DNA of 42,918 nt from a virus, in IMG/VR virus record IMGVR_UViG_3300045135_000061, positions 1 to 42,918 of that record; one strand, given 5' to 3'. The translations under genes and the position numbers were made by a program. The notes beneath the pieces were generated by a model. The model had not been told where the DNA came from. It saw only the letters and a list, made by a program, of their open reading frames with translations, and ran no database searches. Shown piece after piece: positions 21,648 to 30,848 of this stretch (position 1 is its first letter; every line of letters begins with the position of its first letter).

Positions 21648-21834
21648 TGACGTATATCCCGAAGAAACCTGCACCTGCCCCTACAATAACAGATACGAAC
21701 CCTGCTTGTGCGTTTGTGGGATCAGGTAAATCCATGAACCATGTTGTCGTTTTATAGAAAGCATATCCATACAAAGTTATAATTAATCTAGGCCATATAC
21801 GCCACTTATCTAGCCATTCTGGTGTTACTTTCAT
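21586..21834 (-). CDS. Two-span holin-like protein
   Basis: 82 residues. A first span near residues 12-34 (WPRLIITLYGYAFYKTTTWF) and a second near 44-63 (AGFVSVIVGAGAGFFGIYVN) are separated by LPDPTNAQ, with a polar C-terminus. The pattern of two spans and a short loop is typical of small phage holins. It is upstream of the spanin-like gene and downstream of the endolysin block. Function is inferred from topology and position. Confidence 0.55.
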   Translation of the reverse strand: MKVTPEWLDKWRIWPRLIITLYGYAFYKTTTWFMDLPDPTNAQAGFVSVIVGAGAGFFGIYVNGKNTHTVNHTSNTTASINK

Positions 21835-21837
21835 TAC

Positions 21838-22296
21838 TTAACCTTTCATAGCGTACATCAGTAGCCCAAGACCACCGAAGAATATTAACAACAAGACCCC
21901 TGTAATAGACCAAGTAATAATAGACTCGATCATCTCTGCTTTACGGTACTCTTGATCTCTCTTTTGCTTACGAATCTTTGCCTCTGTACGCACTAGCTCA
22001 TCCCATGCTGAAGGCCCATAGACGAAACTTATATGCTTGCGTAGCTCTTCTCTCATGGAATCTGCCTTACGCTTTGCATTCCAGACTTCCAAGGCTTCAG
22101 CTTCTACAGAACCCCCTAATGTTTTCCACCAAGGTGGGTTGTTGACTTTCTTTTCTGCTTGCCCTAGATCGGACATAGCTCCTGCCCATTGGGATAGTTG
22201 ACCATGCATATCTTGCAAGTCCTTCCCCATCTGCAGTCCCTTCTTTATTGCGTTGAAGGCTACAGTCGCACCACCTATGATAGTCACTGGGTCCAT
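21838..22296 (-). CDS. 152-residue coiled-coil membrane protein
   Basis: An N-terminal VTIIGGATVAFNAIKKGLQM helix, a charged helical middle (residues 60-125, with NAKRKADSMREELRKHI and KIRKQKRDQEYRK), and a C-terminal membrane span (ITGVLLLIFFGGLGLLMYAM). A family found in lysis regions of marine phages, function not known to me. It could be a lysis regulator or a second membrane partner of the spanin. Confidence 0.5.
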   Translation of the reverse strand: MDPVTIIGGATVAFNAIKKGLQMGKDLQDMHGQLSQWAGAMSDLGQAEKKVNNPPWWKTLGGSVEAEALEVWNAKRKADSMREELRKHISFVYGPSAWDELVRTEAKIRKQKRDQEYRKAEMIESIITWSITGVLLLIFFGGLGLLMYAMKG

Positions 22297-22526
22297 TATC
22301 TATCTCGCAAGGATTGTTCTATGCTGTCGAGCTTTAGGAATATTGCTTTGATTGTTTCTTTCATTTCTTTCATCTCACGATCATATGAGATTTTAGAGGA
22401 CTCATGTTGTGCTTGAATTACTGCAATGTCTCTTTCGTTCTTGTTTACTTTATTAAACATAACCCACACTACAACAATAATAGGAGCTACTAACCACTGC
22501 ATGAATAAGTCTATCATCTCGTACAT
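22296..22526 (-). CDS. 76-residue membrane protein with coiled coil, holin-like
   Basis: An N-terminal membrane segment (MQWLVAPIIVVVWVMFNKV) is followed by a long charged helix (VNKNERDIAVIQAQHE and EMKEMKETIKAIFLKLDSI) that would lie in the cytoplasm. This single-span plus coiled-coil layout is similar to haemolysin XhlA-type holin partners. The next gene upstream is the endolysin. Inferred lysis role. Confidence 0.5.
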   Translation of the reverse strand: MYEMIDLFMQWLVAPIIVVVWVMFNKVNKNERDIAVIQAQHESSKISYDREMKEMKETIKAIFLKLDSIEQSLRDR

Positions 22527-22528
22527 GA

Positions 22529-22975
22529 TTATAGAACCTCGAAGTGTGGGGCATCAATGAAGGGTCTACGCCCTGCAGATCGACGAATGTCTATGTACTC
22601 ATTCATCAAGTCTTCTGCCGTACCGTCCCAATCATTAAGAGCCTTGTGCCATGCAGCACCCCAACGGATAGTGACTCCTAGTTCTTTAGCTGCCTTGAGC
22701 ATTGCATCAGCTATTTCGTCGTACAAGTTCAGTTCCCAACGACCACCATCAACCCATGCCATAAGGTCTACTGCGTTACCTTCAAGGTGTTTAGACTTCA
22801 TGGTTTGTGACGCACCTTTAGCGACCAAGGCTTCCTGCTCCTGAATGGTACGTAGACCACAGATCACAGAGAAGTCCTGCTCAGACACCTCAATAGCTCT
22901 CTCCACTACAGCTACTAGCCGTGGGTTTACACCTTCAAGTTTCTGCTTACTTCGATTACCTAAAACGTATCCCAT
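22529..22975 (-). CDS. Endolysin, M15-type L-Ala-D-Glu peptidase
   Basis: 148 residues. The zinc ligands of the VanY/M15 family are His63 and Asp70 (SKHLEGNAVDLMAW) and His144 (DAPHFEV); FSVICGLRTIQEQEAL is the family entry strand. It cuts the peptide stem of peptidoglycan to release progeny. No signal peptide is visible, so it depends on a holin. The start at 22975 has AAGGAGAATAAG. It is followed directly by membrane genes that would complete the lysis set. Confidence 0.88.
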   Translation of the reverse strand: MGYVLGNRSKQKLEGVNPRLVAVVERAIEVSEQDFSVICGLRTIQEQEALVAKGASQTMKSKHLEGNAVDLMAWVDGGRWELNLYDEIADAMLKAAKELGVTIRWGAAWHKALNDWDGTAEDLMNEYIDIRRSAGRRPFIDAPHFEVL

Positions 22976-22976
22976 C

Positions 22977-25358
22977 TTATTCTCCTTGAATTAGCTGACC
23001 AGTTTCTGGATCATGTGTTCCTGAGTACAGAATGTCCCAAGCTGAAGCAAGAGATTCATCACTCGGACGTGCCATTACATTACCCTCTATGTTGGAAACT
23101 GTAATCTGTTCAGATTCTTGCATAGGTTCTTCTTGTCGATTACCAAGTGAAGACAACGCTAAGTTTACACCACGCTCTACGATCTGAGAATTAAAGTATC
23201 TAGAAGCTTCTTGACCCCCTTCCATCTCAATCATAGCACTAATTACTTTCCTCATTTCTTCTGGGTTATCTTGAAGAGTAATTGTTTTATCACTTGGAAT
23301 ACCTGTCTTTTCTGATACAAATCTTATGTAAGCTTGAGTATCATTTTCAGTAGGCGGTGCCCAACGAGATACCATACCTGCAATATTGTCTAATCCATAA
23401 CGAGTATTATATGTGTTTAAAGTACGAGCCATTGCTCTTACACCCATTTCAGGAGATTCAAAGGTTACGAAGCGAGAATCAGTTTGTTCCTCTGCCATAC
23501 CTTCCCACTGAGTACTTGTTCTATCAATATTGCCTGGGTTATTATTTCGTATACTACGAATATCACTTTGTTGCATAGTAGTGGTAGTCTCTGTAGGAGC
23601 AGTAGTATCCTGTTCTACCCCCTCAATAGCTAGATCACTTATTGTACGGTTTAGGATTGCTAGAGACTTACGACGATCTACTGCATCCTTGTAACCTTCA
23701 GGGAATGTGACGTTAGTAGGAGCTAACTTAAACCCTTTATCTGTCATCTCACCCTTATAACCGAATGCTTGTGCAGCCTTACCTTGATCACCTGTGATGT
23801 AGTATGTCTTATCCTGTTCATCCCACACTGCCCCTACAAGACTGTTTGTTTCAATGCTTTGTAGGTTAGCTTCTAATGCAGTTTTCTGCATGGTTGCAGC
23901 ACTACGGATAGCAATGCGCATTTCATCTGCAGACTCACGATCCACTGCAGCAACCATATCAATAGATTGTTTCAGATTAGGATTGTTGAATATTGAAGAC
24001 AGAGCAGTAGAACTATAAAACTCTTTATCAGACAACATACCTGCAGTGATAGACATGATGCCGTTGTATAGTTGCTTACGAGTACCCTCATTCTGCATTT
24101 CCATTGGCTTCAACTTGCCAATCATAGCAACCCCTGCATCTACGTTTTTCTTCATAGTGCTCTTATCAGAGTTAATATAAGGCTGTAAGAAGGATGGTGC
24201 AGTTTCTAGGCTGAAGGTAGAGTTAGCACTGACAGGTGTAGTCACATCTACTTGCTGTAGGTCTGAGATAATCTGTCCACGTTTCTTCCAGTTGTTATCT
24301 GTGAATGCAGACTTAGATACTTTGTTCATAACTTCAGGAATATTAATTCCTAAAGTAGCTGAGAGATTAGCAGGGTCAGATGCAGCAGCTACAGCCATAG
24401 CATCTAGAGGAGTCTCTGCAGACTGCATCATCTGAGATACCATATCAGTCAACATAGCATCAGGGTCACGAGAAGACTTCAGTGTTGTCAAGAACTCCTT
24501 CTGTAATGTAAGTCGGTCTTTAATTTCACCCCATTGTTCATCAGTGACATAGGCAGGTTTAATTAGGTCTTGAGACAGTAAGTTGTGTTGCATAAGGACA
24601 GTATCAATCTCACCTGGAGTGATAGGTTGCCCTTGTTGTGTACGAGACACAAGACCTGCTACAATCCCTTTATCAAAGGTGTCTAAAGATTCTTTATACG
24701 CACTTTTAAGTTCTGTGTCCCAGTCAAGTTGGTTACCTGCTGCCACAAGAGCTAATGTGTTTTTAGCAATAGCTTGTTTTTGAATAGATGTCAAAGCCTC
24801 GGCCATGATCTTATCTTCGGGAGCCTCTGGACCTAGTGTGCCTTTAGCTGCAAAGTAAGCCATCTGGAAGTTCTGATCGTTCTTCAACATCTCGAAGGAT
24901 TGTTGTTCACGTGTCTGCCCTACATACTCCATAGGGCGACCTGTGATTGCCTCGAATTCTGTCTTGTATTTATCTAAGTCAAGACCACTTGCAACAGCCT
25001 GTTTAGTTACCTTACGTTCTGCTAGGGCAGCTTCATTGAACTTACCCTGATCACGTAATTCTTGAGCAGTTTGAATACCATCTAACCAATCATTTGCTAA
25101 ACCTGACATCTTAGTCTTAGCTTGTGCTTGACCGTACCCTGCAACTGCGCTTCCAAGTCCAGACAACAGAGTGTTAGCCATACCTAACTTAGCACGATCT
25201 ATTTGCCCCTGCGCTCGTACTTGAGCCGCCTGAACTTCATTAGCCATTTGTTGGAACTTAGCTTGAGTCTCACCACGCTTGTCCTCTACAGGTTGAGCAA
25301 CAGGACGCTCGTAACCTATATTAAAAGAACTCTTAGGTGCGAATATATCTTGAGCCAT
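22977..25358 (-). CDS. Internal virion protein with lysozyme-like domain
   Basis: 793 residues. Most of the length is helical and polar, as in ejected core proteins. Residues about 598-716 hold a muralytic-type domain: SIRNNNPGNIDRT, W-x-G, GVRAMARTLNTYNTRYG, VSRWAPPTENDTQAY and TGIPSD. This domain is known in phage virion and lysozyme-like proteins and would locally open peptidoglycan during DNA entry. It follows the 1441-residue internal protein, the same order as T7 gp15-gp16 neighbours although the lysozyme-like domain is on the smaller protein. The start has a GGAAGG site. Confidence 0.75.
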   Translation of the reverse strand: MAQDIFAPKSSFNIGYERPVAQPVEDKRGETQAKFQQMANEVQAAQVRAQGQIDRAKLGMANTLLSGLGSAVAGYGQAQAKTKMSGLANDWLDGIQTAQELRDQGKFNEAALAERKVTKQAVASGLDLDKYKTEFEAITGRPMEYVGQTREQQSFEMLKNDQNFQMAYFAAKGTLGPEAPEDKIMAEALTSIQKQAIAKNTLALVAAGNQLDWDTELKSAYKESLDTFDKGIVAGLVSRTQQGQPITPGEIDTVLMQHNLLSQDLIKPAYVTDEQWGEIKDRLTLQKEFLTTLKSSRDPDAMLTDMVSQMMQSAETPLDAMAVAAASDPANLSATLGINIPEVMNKVSKSAFTDNNWKKRGQIISDLQQVDVTTPVSANSTFSLETAPSFLQPYINSDKSTMKKNVDAGVAMIGKLKPMEMQNEGTRKQLYNGIMSITAGMLSDKEFYSSTALSSIFNNPNLKQSIDMVAAVDRESADEMRIAIRSAATMQKTALEANLQSIETNSLVGAVWDEQDKTYYITGDQGKAAQAFGYKGEMTDKGFKLAPTNVTFPEGYKDAVDRRKSLAILNRTISDLAIEGVEQDTTAPTETTTTMQQSDIRSIRNNNPGNIDRTSTQWEGMAEEQTDSRFVTFESPEMGVRAMARTLNTYNTRYGLDNIAGMVSRWAPPTENDTQAYIRFVSEKTGIPSDKTITLQDNPEEMRKVISAMIEMEGGQEASRYFNSQIVERGVNLALSSLGNRQEEPMQESEQITVSNIEGNVMARPSDESLASAWDILYSGTHDPETGQLIQGE

Positions 25359-25362
25359 TAGA

Positions 25363-28300
25363 TTACCTTCCTAGTGTTGCTCTTAGACGCTCTGCTTCTG
25401 CATCTTGGTCTTGTCGTAGTAGTTGCTCGTACACATTAAAGAACTGATCATCAAGTCTACGATTAATACTCTTCTTTAGAGATGTTTGAATCTCTGGTGA
25501 GAAACCACTCATATCAACCATTACTTTTAGTTCATTGAATAGTTTAAATGCTTTCTCTTTATCTGCAGTATCGCCTCTTAGAAGATCGAATGCATACTCA
25601 GCTTTAGTGTTTACTTCCTTACGGAACTTAGTTAGCTTCTTACCGCTTGTAAACATACGGTTCTTAGCATCATACCACTCAGCTTGTTTCAAGCTACCGA
25701 TACCAAGTAACTGCAGGATACCTTCTGTAGTACCCATCTCACCTGGAATTGTAATACCGTTCTTACTACGATAGATACCGTTATTAAAGATACCGTAAGC
25801 TTTAGCAATGTTATCAAGGCCTGAAGGTTGACGTAGAATCTTAACTATATCCTCTGTCAACATAGTGCCACGGTTATCTCTCAAAGAAGCATAGGCTTCA
25901 AGGAATGCATCTCCTATACCACCTGCAATACCGCCGGATGGACCCCCTACTACTTCAAGGAACTGTCCCTCTTTGATCTTACGGTAAGTTTCTACAATAG
26001 CACCTGCAGGAGCAAGACGACCCGCAAGACCTGTACCCACCCTACCTTCAGTGTCTTCTAGTAGAAGGTCAGTAATACCGTCAATCATACCCCACTTGAG
26101 AAATGTGAATGCAGTACTGTCTTCTTCAACACCTAAGTATTCTGCTAAAGAACCTGCAGCACTTGTCAGACCGAAACCTGCAGTACCATACATAGGCATC
26201 ATTACAGCAAACATACGGATACGTTCTGCCTTAGTGAAGTTACGGCCTACAAACATAGACTCCATAGCACGGAATGTGTGTGACAACCACTGTGTAGGGA
26301 CTCGCATCAAACCACTCTGAATCTGAGGGCGGCCTACTGCAGTCATGTTGAACGTCAAGTCTTGGTCACGGCGACTAATCCACATACGAGCACGATCACT
26401 CAGGATAGACACCCCAGGATTCTTAGCCTTAAACTCTAGGATAGCTGTGTATGTCCCTGTAAGACGACCTAGACGTTCCCCCTGATTAAAGGGAATCAAT
26501 GCTAAGTCTAACCCTTTGCCTGTAGCTTTCTTAGCAGACAACCAAGCCTTACGTAATGTAGATGGGTTGTAGCTTTCACCACCGAAACCTGAGATACCCC
26601 ATGCTACGCCAGTGCCTTGTTCAACAGCTTCAGCATCAATGACATCACGACCAGAAGTACGAACGTATTCCATGATCTCTTTGATTTCATCGACTTCCAT
26701 ACCGTAGTATTTAGCTAGGCGTTGTGTTGCTAGGTCTACAACTTCAGGTGGCTTGTGATATAAACTACGCATAGTCAAGGTCATACTTGAACCACGGAAA
26801 CCATGTCGTGGAGAAATAGCCATGATTGTAGCAGCGTGTGATGACTGAATAATAGCCTGTGATACGTTGAAGAAACCAAAGGCTGATTGGAAACCGATAT
26901 TCAGTAGTGCGTTTGTAGGATCACCAATGCGTGTAGGAATGCTCGTTTTCTGAAAGATAAACTCAGACAGTTGTTGTCCTAAGTTATCCATAGTCTGAGC
27001 AGCTTCACTCTTGATACCCATACGGCGCATCTCAATATTACGTACTTCTCTCATACGTCTATCGAATGCAGTGTTCCCTGTAATCTTAGCTTCCATAAAT
27101 AGGCTACGATAATCATTAGGAGAGACACCTGCAGGGAACCAATCAACACCTGCTTTCTGAGCTTTCTTAACCCACCCTACCATAGCGTTGTAGGTGTACG
27201 CATGTTGAGCTAATTCTTGGACAGCCGTACCGAACTGTTGTGTAATCGTGTCCATTGGGTCTATGTTGTAAGACTTCTGGCCGCCGAACTCAGGTAGAAC
27301 GGAGTCTTGACGTGACATTTCTTTTTCGATGTAGTCAGAGAATGCCATCTTGTATGTAGCATCATCAGCATCTACGTCTTGAACATAAGAGTTACGTTCT
27401 TTGTATGCAATGATACCGTCTTCTAAGTCCCATCCGTTCTCTACAGAGTAAGTACGTAGGTCATCTAAACTTGTGATGGCAGGATTCCAGTCATTGTTAG
27501 AAGCAATAACATCATCAATGTCTGTAGCACCCTCTTTCAAGGCACGCTGTATAGTGTTAAGTTGTTGTACTGCAGTCTGTGCATCACCTTCAGCAAACGC
27601 TGTCAACAAAGACTTAGGGAACTTACCTTCACGTCCTAATACAACAAAGTAATTAGCATTAGGGTTAGTACGAGGGCCACCTGCGTTGAAGCCCATAACA
27701 TCCTGTGGTTCTAGTGCATCAACTTTCTTAGGGTATGCAACATACCGTACACCTTGATCATCACGATCTAGTTTCCAGATGTCAACACCTTCGTCGATCT
27801 CACTCTTCAACAAACGTACATTATTGTTCAAGTCTAAGATCATATCATTTGCATCAATCTTACTCTTAGGGTAAGACTTAGCAGGTACTCGAATACCATC
27901 AGGCATTTCTACTGCACGATAACCTTGTTGAACATAAGTACGCATGATGTTATTAGCACGTACAACGGCTGCAGTGTTAGAGATAGCAACCTCTGCATCG
28001 TATGCATCAATAACTTTCTGATCAGGTAGTTTACCTGTCAATGACTTATAACGATTAGAGAACTCTTCTTGTGTGTACCATCCACGGCGTGAAGCCTCGA
28101 CAGGATCATCACGTAGTTTACCTACAATAGAGGCTAGGTTAGCACGTTCAGTAGCATTAAGAGCATTGATCTTCTTTGCTTCACGTTGAAACACGCCCTT
28201 GACTGCAGACTGAGAAGCCTCGCCCATCTGAGCTAGTGTAGTTAGACGATCAACACCACGTAGTGCAGTAGACCCCATAAGAGTATTGCCGAATACTTTA

Positions 28301-29688
28301 CCTAGTGTGTCACGTACAGCACCACGTTCCATACGAAGTAACTCGTCTGGGTCAATAGCTTCAATCTCACCTGTAAGGTCTATGTTCTGACGGTGTTGTA
28401 CTACATAGCCCTGTAGATCATCTGCAGAGTTACGTACTTCTACAATCTCACCGCCTGTTTTCTCTGCTAGTCGTTGAACTGCAGTCGAAGGTTCACCAGA
28501 TGGTGTTGGCTTGTAGGGTGTCCCATCTACAGATTTACCAAGTTGAATGTTTACAGTGTAGTTACCGAAGCCTGTAGTCTCTAGGTCAGACTTGTAGACT
28601 GGGTTGCCTACACGTTTAACAAAGTTATCTACAGTAGTTGTAACAGTAGCACGAAGGGTATCGTTGTCTACAACACGACCCATAGCCCCACTCTCGTAGA
28701 TACTACGGACATCCTCTGCTAGAGTATTCTTACGTAGAGCACGTGAGTACCAACCTTCAGGAGTAGCAGTCGTAGGCGCATGTGGATTTACTACACGAGG
28801 ACCAAGGTCAGCAGAAACCTCTGGATCAACATTACGTGCAAGGATACCCTCACCAATCTCAGCAGCAGCCTCTGGTCCCTCAGTCTCTACAATACGAGCA
28901 ATACGAGTAGCAGGTTTAGACGCAACACGAGCAGCCTTAAAACCTACACCTGCTAATTCACCTAGACCTGCTAGATCAAGGAGTGCAAAGGCTTTGTTGA
29001 TATTAGATTCACTATCGTAACCATTGTTAGCGACAACACTCTTCAACCAATCAAGTTTGTTAGCATCGTTCTCACGTAGACCCTCTTGCATAATCTCAGA
29101 AGTAGTCTCTTGGAACCATGCCTTATACTCGCTAGGAGACATGTTGAGGCGGTTAAACAACATCTCTGTACCTAGACGCTCTGTACGGTCAGTAAGTGTC
29201 TCAGGAACGCCTACAGTAGACTCTCTGAGTACATACGATCCGAAGTCTAGTACACGGTCTACGATGCCTGTCTCTTCTTGGGCAGATAGTTCTTCTAAGA
29301 TACGTTGCTCAGTACGTAAGTTAACTGCAGCACGAATGTCAATAGGGCTAACATCATCATTAGCTAGAGACTTTGCTTGCTCATAGAAGAAGTCGGGATT
29401 CTCTAGGAAGTCATTACTCTTAAATGTAGCACGATCATAAGCTCTCTGTAGCTCGTCTGCTTTCATTTCTTCAGTGTAGAATTTGTCACGAATAAGTGCT
29501 TCGATAGGGTTAGCACTTTCAAACAACATCTGTTTAGCCTGATTAGGAGTTACATCCTGCCCAGTAGCCATAAAGGATTCTTGAATGCTTGATTCAGTGT
29601 CTTCTTCTAGGGTTACAGAAGTACCGAACTCCTCATCAATAGGTGTACTATTTTCTTCAACGAAGTCGATGGGACGTTCTATATTCAT
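25363..29688 (-). CDS. Large internal virion / DNA ejection protein
   Basis: 1441 residues, close in size to T7 gp16 (1318). Mostly helical, with an acidic N-terminus (FVEENSTPIDEEFG) and a hydrophobic patch near residue 1130 (MFAVMMPMYGTAGFGLTSAA), which may insert into the cell membrane on ejection. I see no enzymatic motif; the muralytic domain is in the following gene. Size, position after the tail tube genes and helical make-up support an inner-core protein. The start at 29688 has an AAGGG site. Confidence 0.75.
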   Translation of the reverse strand: MNIERPIDFVEENSTPIDEEFGTSVTLEEDTESSIQESFMATGQDVTPNQAKQMLFESANPIEALIRDKFYTEEMKADELQRAYDRATFKSNDFLENPDFFYEQAKSLANDDVSPIDIRAAVNLRTEQRILEELSAQEETGIVDRVLDFGSYVLRESTVGVPETLTDRTERLGTEMLFNRLNMSPSEYKAWFQETTSEIMQEGLRENDANKLDWLKSVVANNGYDSESNINKAFALLDLAGLGELAGVGFKAARVASKPATRIARIVETEGPEAAAEIGEGILARNVDPEVSADLGPRVVNPHAPTTATPEGWYSRALRKNTLAEDVRSIYESGAMGRVVDNDTLRATVTTTVDNFVKRVGNPVYKSDLETTGFGNYTVNIQLGKSVDGTPYKPTPSGEPSTAVQRLAEKTGGEIVEVRNSADDLQGYVVQHRQNIDLTGEIEAIDPDELLRMERGAVRDTLGKVFGNTLMGSTALRGVDRLTTLAQMGEASQSAVKGVFQREAKKINALNATERANLASIVGKLRDDPVEASRRGWYTQEEFSNRYKSLTGKLPDQKVIDAYDAEVAISNTAAVVRANNIMRTYVQQGYRAVEMPDGIRVPAKSYPKSKIDANDMILDLNNNVRLLKSEIDEGVDIWKLDRDDQGVRYVAYPKKVDALEPQDVMGFNAGGPRTNPNANYFVVLGREGKFPKSLLTAFAEGDAQTAVQQLNTIQRALKEGATDIDDVIASNNDWNPAITSLDDLRTYSVENGWDLEDGIIAYKERNSYVQDVDADDATYKMAFSDYIEKEMSRQDSVLPEFGGQKSYNIDPMDTITQQFGTAVQELAQHAYTYNAMVGWVKKAQKAGVDWFPAGVSPNDYRSLFMEAKITGNTAFDRRMREVRNIEMRRMGIKSEAAQTMDNLGQQLSEFIFQKTSIPTRIGDPTNALLNIGFQSAFGFFNVSQAIIQSSHAATIMAISPRHGFRGSSMTLTMRSLYHKPPEVVDLATQRLAKYYGMEVDEIKEIMEYVRTSGRDVIDAEAVEQGTGVAWGISGFGGESYNPSTLRKAWLSAKKATGKGLDLALIPFNQGERLGRLTGTYTAILEFKAKNPGVSILSDRARMWISRRDQDLTFNMTAVGRPQIQSGLMRVPTQWLSHTFRAMESMFVGRNFTKAERIRMFAVMMPMYGTAGFGLTSAAGSLAEYLGVEEDSTAFTFLKWGMIDGITDLLLEDTEGRVGTGLAGRLAPAGAIVETYRKIKEGQFLEVVGGPSGGIAGGIGDAFLEAYASLRDNRGTMLTEDIVKILRQPSGLDNIAKAYGIFNNGIYRSKNGITIPGEMGTTEGILQLLGIGSLKQAEWYDAKNRMFTSGKKLTKFRKEVNTKAEYAFDLLRGDTADKEKAFKLFNELKVMVDMSGFSPEIQTSLKKSINRRLDDQFFNVYEQLLRQDQDAEAERLRATLGR

Positions 29689-29706
29689 TTCTTGTATCCC
29701 TTCAGA

Positions 29707-30375
29707 TTAAAATCCTGCAAACCTAGTACCTAGATTCAGAGCAGTACCTGCAATACCCATGAAGCTAGAGGCTTGAGATGAGAACATACCTGCTTGTGCA
29801 GATGCAATATTAGCTTGAGATTGCAATACTCCTGCTTTACCGTATAGAGTATTTATTTCTGATTGTAAGTCTAATCCACGTTGACGACCTTGGAATATCT
29901 TTTCTGATAGACCTGACTGTTGTGTAGAATACCCTAGAGCAGCAGATAGTTCTGAACCGATAGATGCCTCACCACCAGACACAGCAGAAGCACCTGCAGC
30001 ACCCATAGCTTGTGCAATATTACGTTGACGTGCTCGTACAATCTGAGCTTCACGGATAGCTTGCCTACGTTGTCTACGTACAGCTAATCGTTCTTGCTCT
30101 TGCTGCCGTTCAGCTACTTGTTGTTGTACTGCTATCTGTTCAGTCTGTACTGCAGTCACCTCTTCCTGGACACCTATAATTTCTTCTTGTATCCCAGTCA
30201 TGGTTTCTGTAGCAGCCTGTGCTCTTTTAGTAGCCTCATTAGCTTTCTTGATAGCCCCTGCAGCAGTGCCTACAGCAGCCCCTACAAGAGCACCTGTTAC
30301 TACAGCACCTGCTCCTATAGCAGCACCTGCGATAGCAGCACCTGCAACAGCACCAATAATAGTAAATACAGCCAT
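29707..30375 (-). CDS. Internal virion protein, gp14-like
   Basis: 222 residues. An Ala/Gly-rich hydrophobic N-terminus (AGAAIAGAAIGAGAVVTGAL) is followed by a Gln-rich coiled coil (EEVTAVQTEQIAVQQQV) and then an Arg/Gln-rich and Ala/Ser-rich C-terminus. This composition and size match the small core protein T7 gp14, which makes the outer-membrane part of the ejection channel. AAAGGA precedes the start. Its place between the tail and large core genes agrees. Confidence 0.65.
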   Translation of the reverse strand: MAVFTIIGAVAGAAIAGAAIGAGAVVTGALVGAAVGTAAGAIKKANEATKRAQAATETMTGIQEEIIGVQEEVTAVQTEQIAVQQQVAERQQEQERLAVRRQRRQAIREAQIVRARQRNIAQAMGAAGASAVSGGEASIGSELSAALGYSTQQSGLSEKIFQGRQRGLDLQSEINTLYGKAGVLQSQANIASAQAGMFSSQASSFMGIAGTALNLGTRFAGF

Positions 30376-30376
30376 C

Positions 30377-30835
30377 TTAAAATTCCTTTATATACGCAGT
30401 CTCTGTTGCTACAAAACCTTTACGTTTAAACAAGATACCTGCTTTTCCACCTAGTATTTCATCAATGCTTGATAGTCTAACGAAGTTACAGCCTACATTC
30501 TCAGCCCACTCTGTGTATGCATCAATTAGTTTAGGAGATGTTTTACCATTCCTGTGATTCTTATCTAACCAGAACATTAACTCTTGACTTACTATGAAGT
30601 CGTTGATAGGTAACTCTGTAGCAACAGCTATAAGGCAACCTACTATTTCATCATCATGTACTACAACCTTAACAAAACCTGCAGGGGCATCTATCAAAGA
30701 AGTAATAAGTTCACTAATCTTTGTAGTATTTACTTTACTCCAAGCCTTGTGAGGTATTTCTTTACAGAATTGTTTAACCGAAAGAATTAAATCAAGAGTA
30801 TCGCTATGGTTAGCATCACGAATTGTGTAAGACAT
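30377..30835 (-). CDS. GNAT acetyltransferase-like protein
   Basis: 152 residues from ATG 30835, which follows TAGGAG; the longer reading from 30952 runs inside the tail tube gene. The strands MSYTIRDAN and VKVVVHDDEIVGCLIAVATE, the helix NHRNGKTSPKLIDAYTEWAE and the terminal ILFKRKGFVATETAYIKEF fit a GNAT fold, the last part being the usual acceptor-side strand. The position is the T7 gp13 slot between tail tube and core genes, so it may be a virion assembly protein. The acetyl-CoA site appears degenerate (HRNGKTS). Confidence 0.6.
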   Translation of the reverse strand: MSYTIRDANHSDTLDLILSVKQFCKEIPHKAWSKVNTTKISELITSLIDAPAGFVKVVVHDDEIVGCLIAVATELPINDFIVSQELMFWLDKNHRNGKTSPKLIDAYTEWAENVGCNFVRLSSIDEILGGKAGILFKRKGFVATETAYIKEF

Positions 30836-30848
30836 AAAGTCTCCTAAG

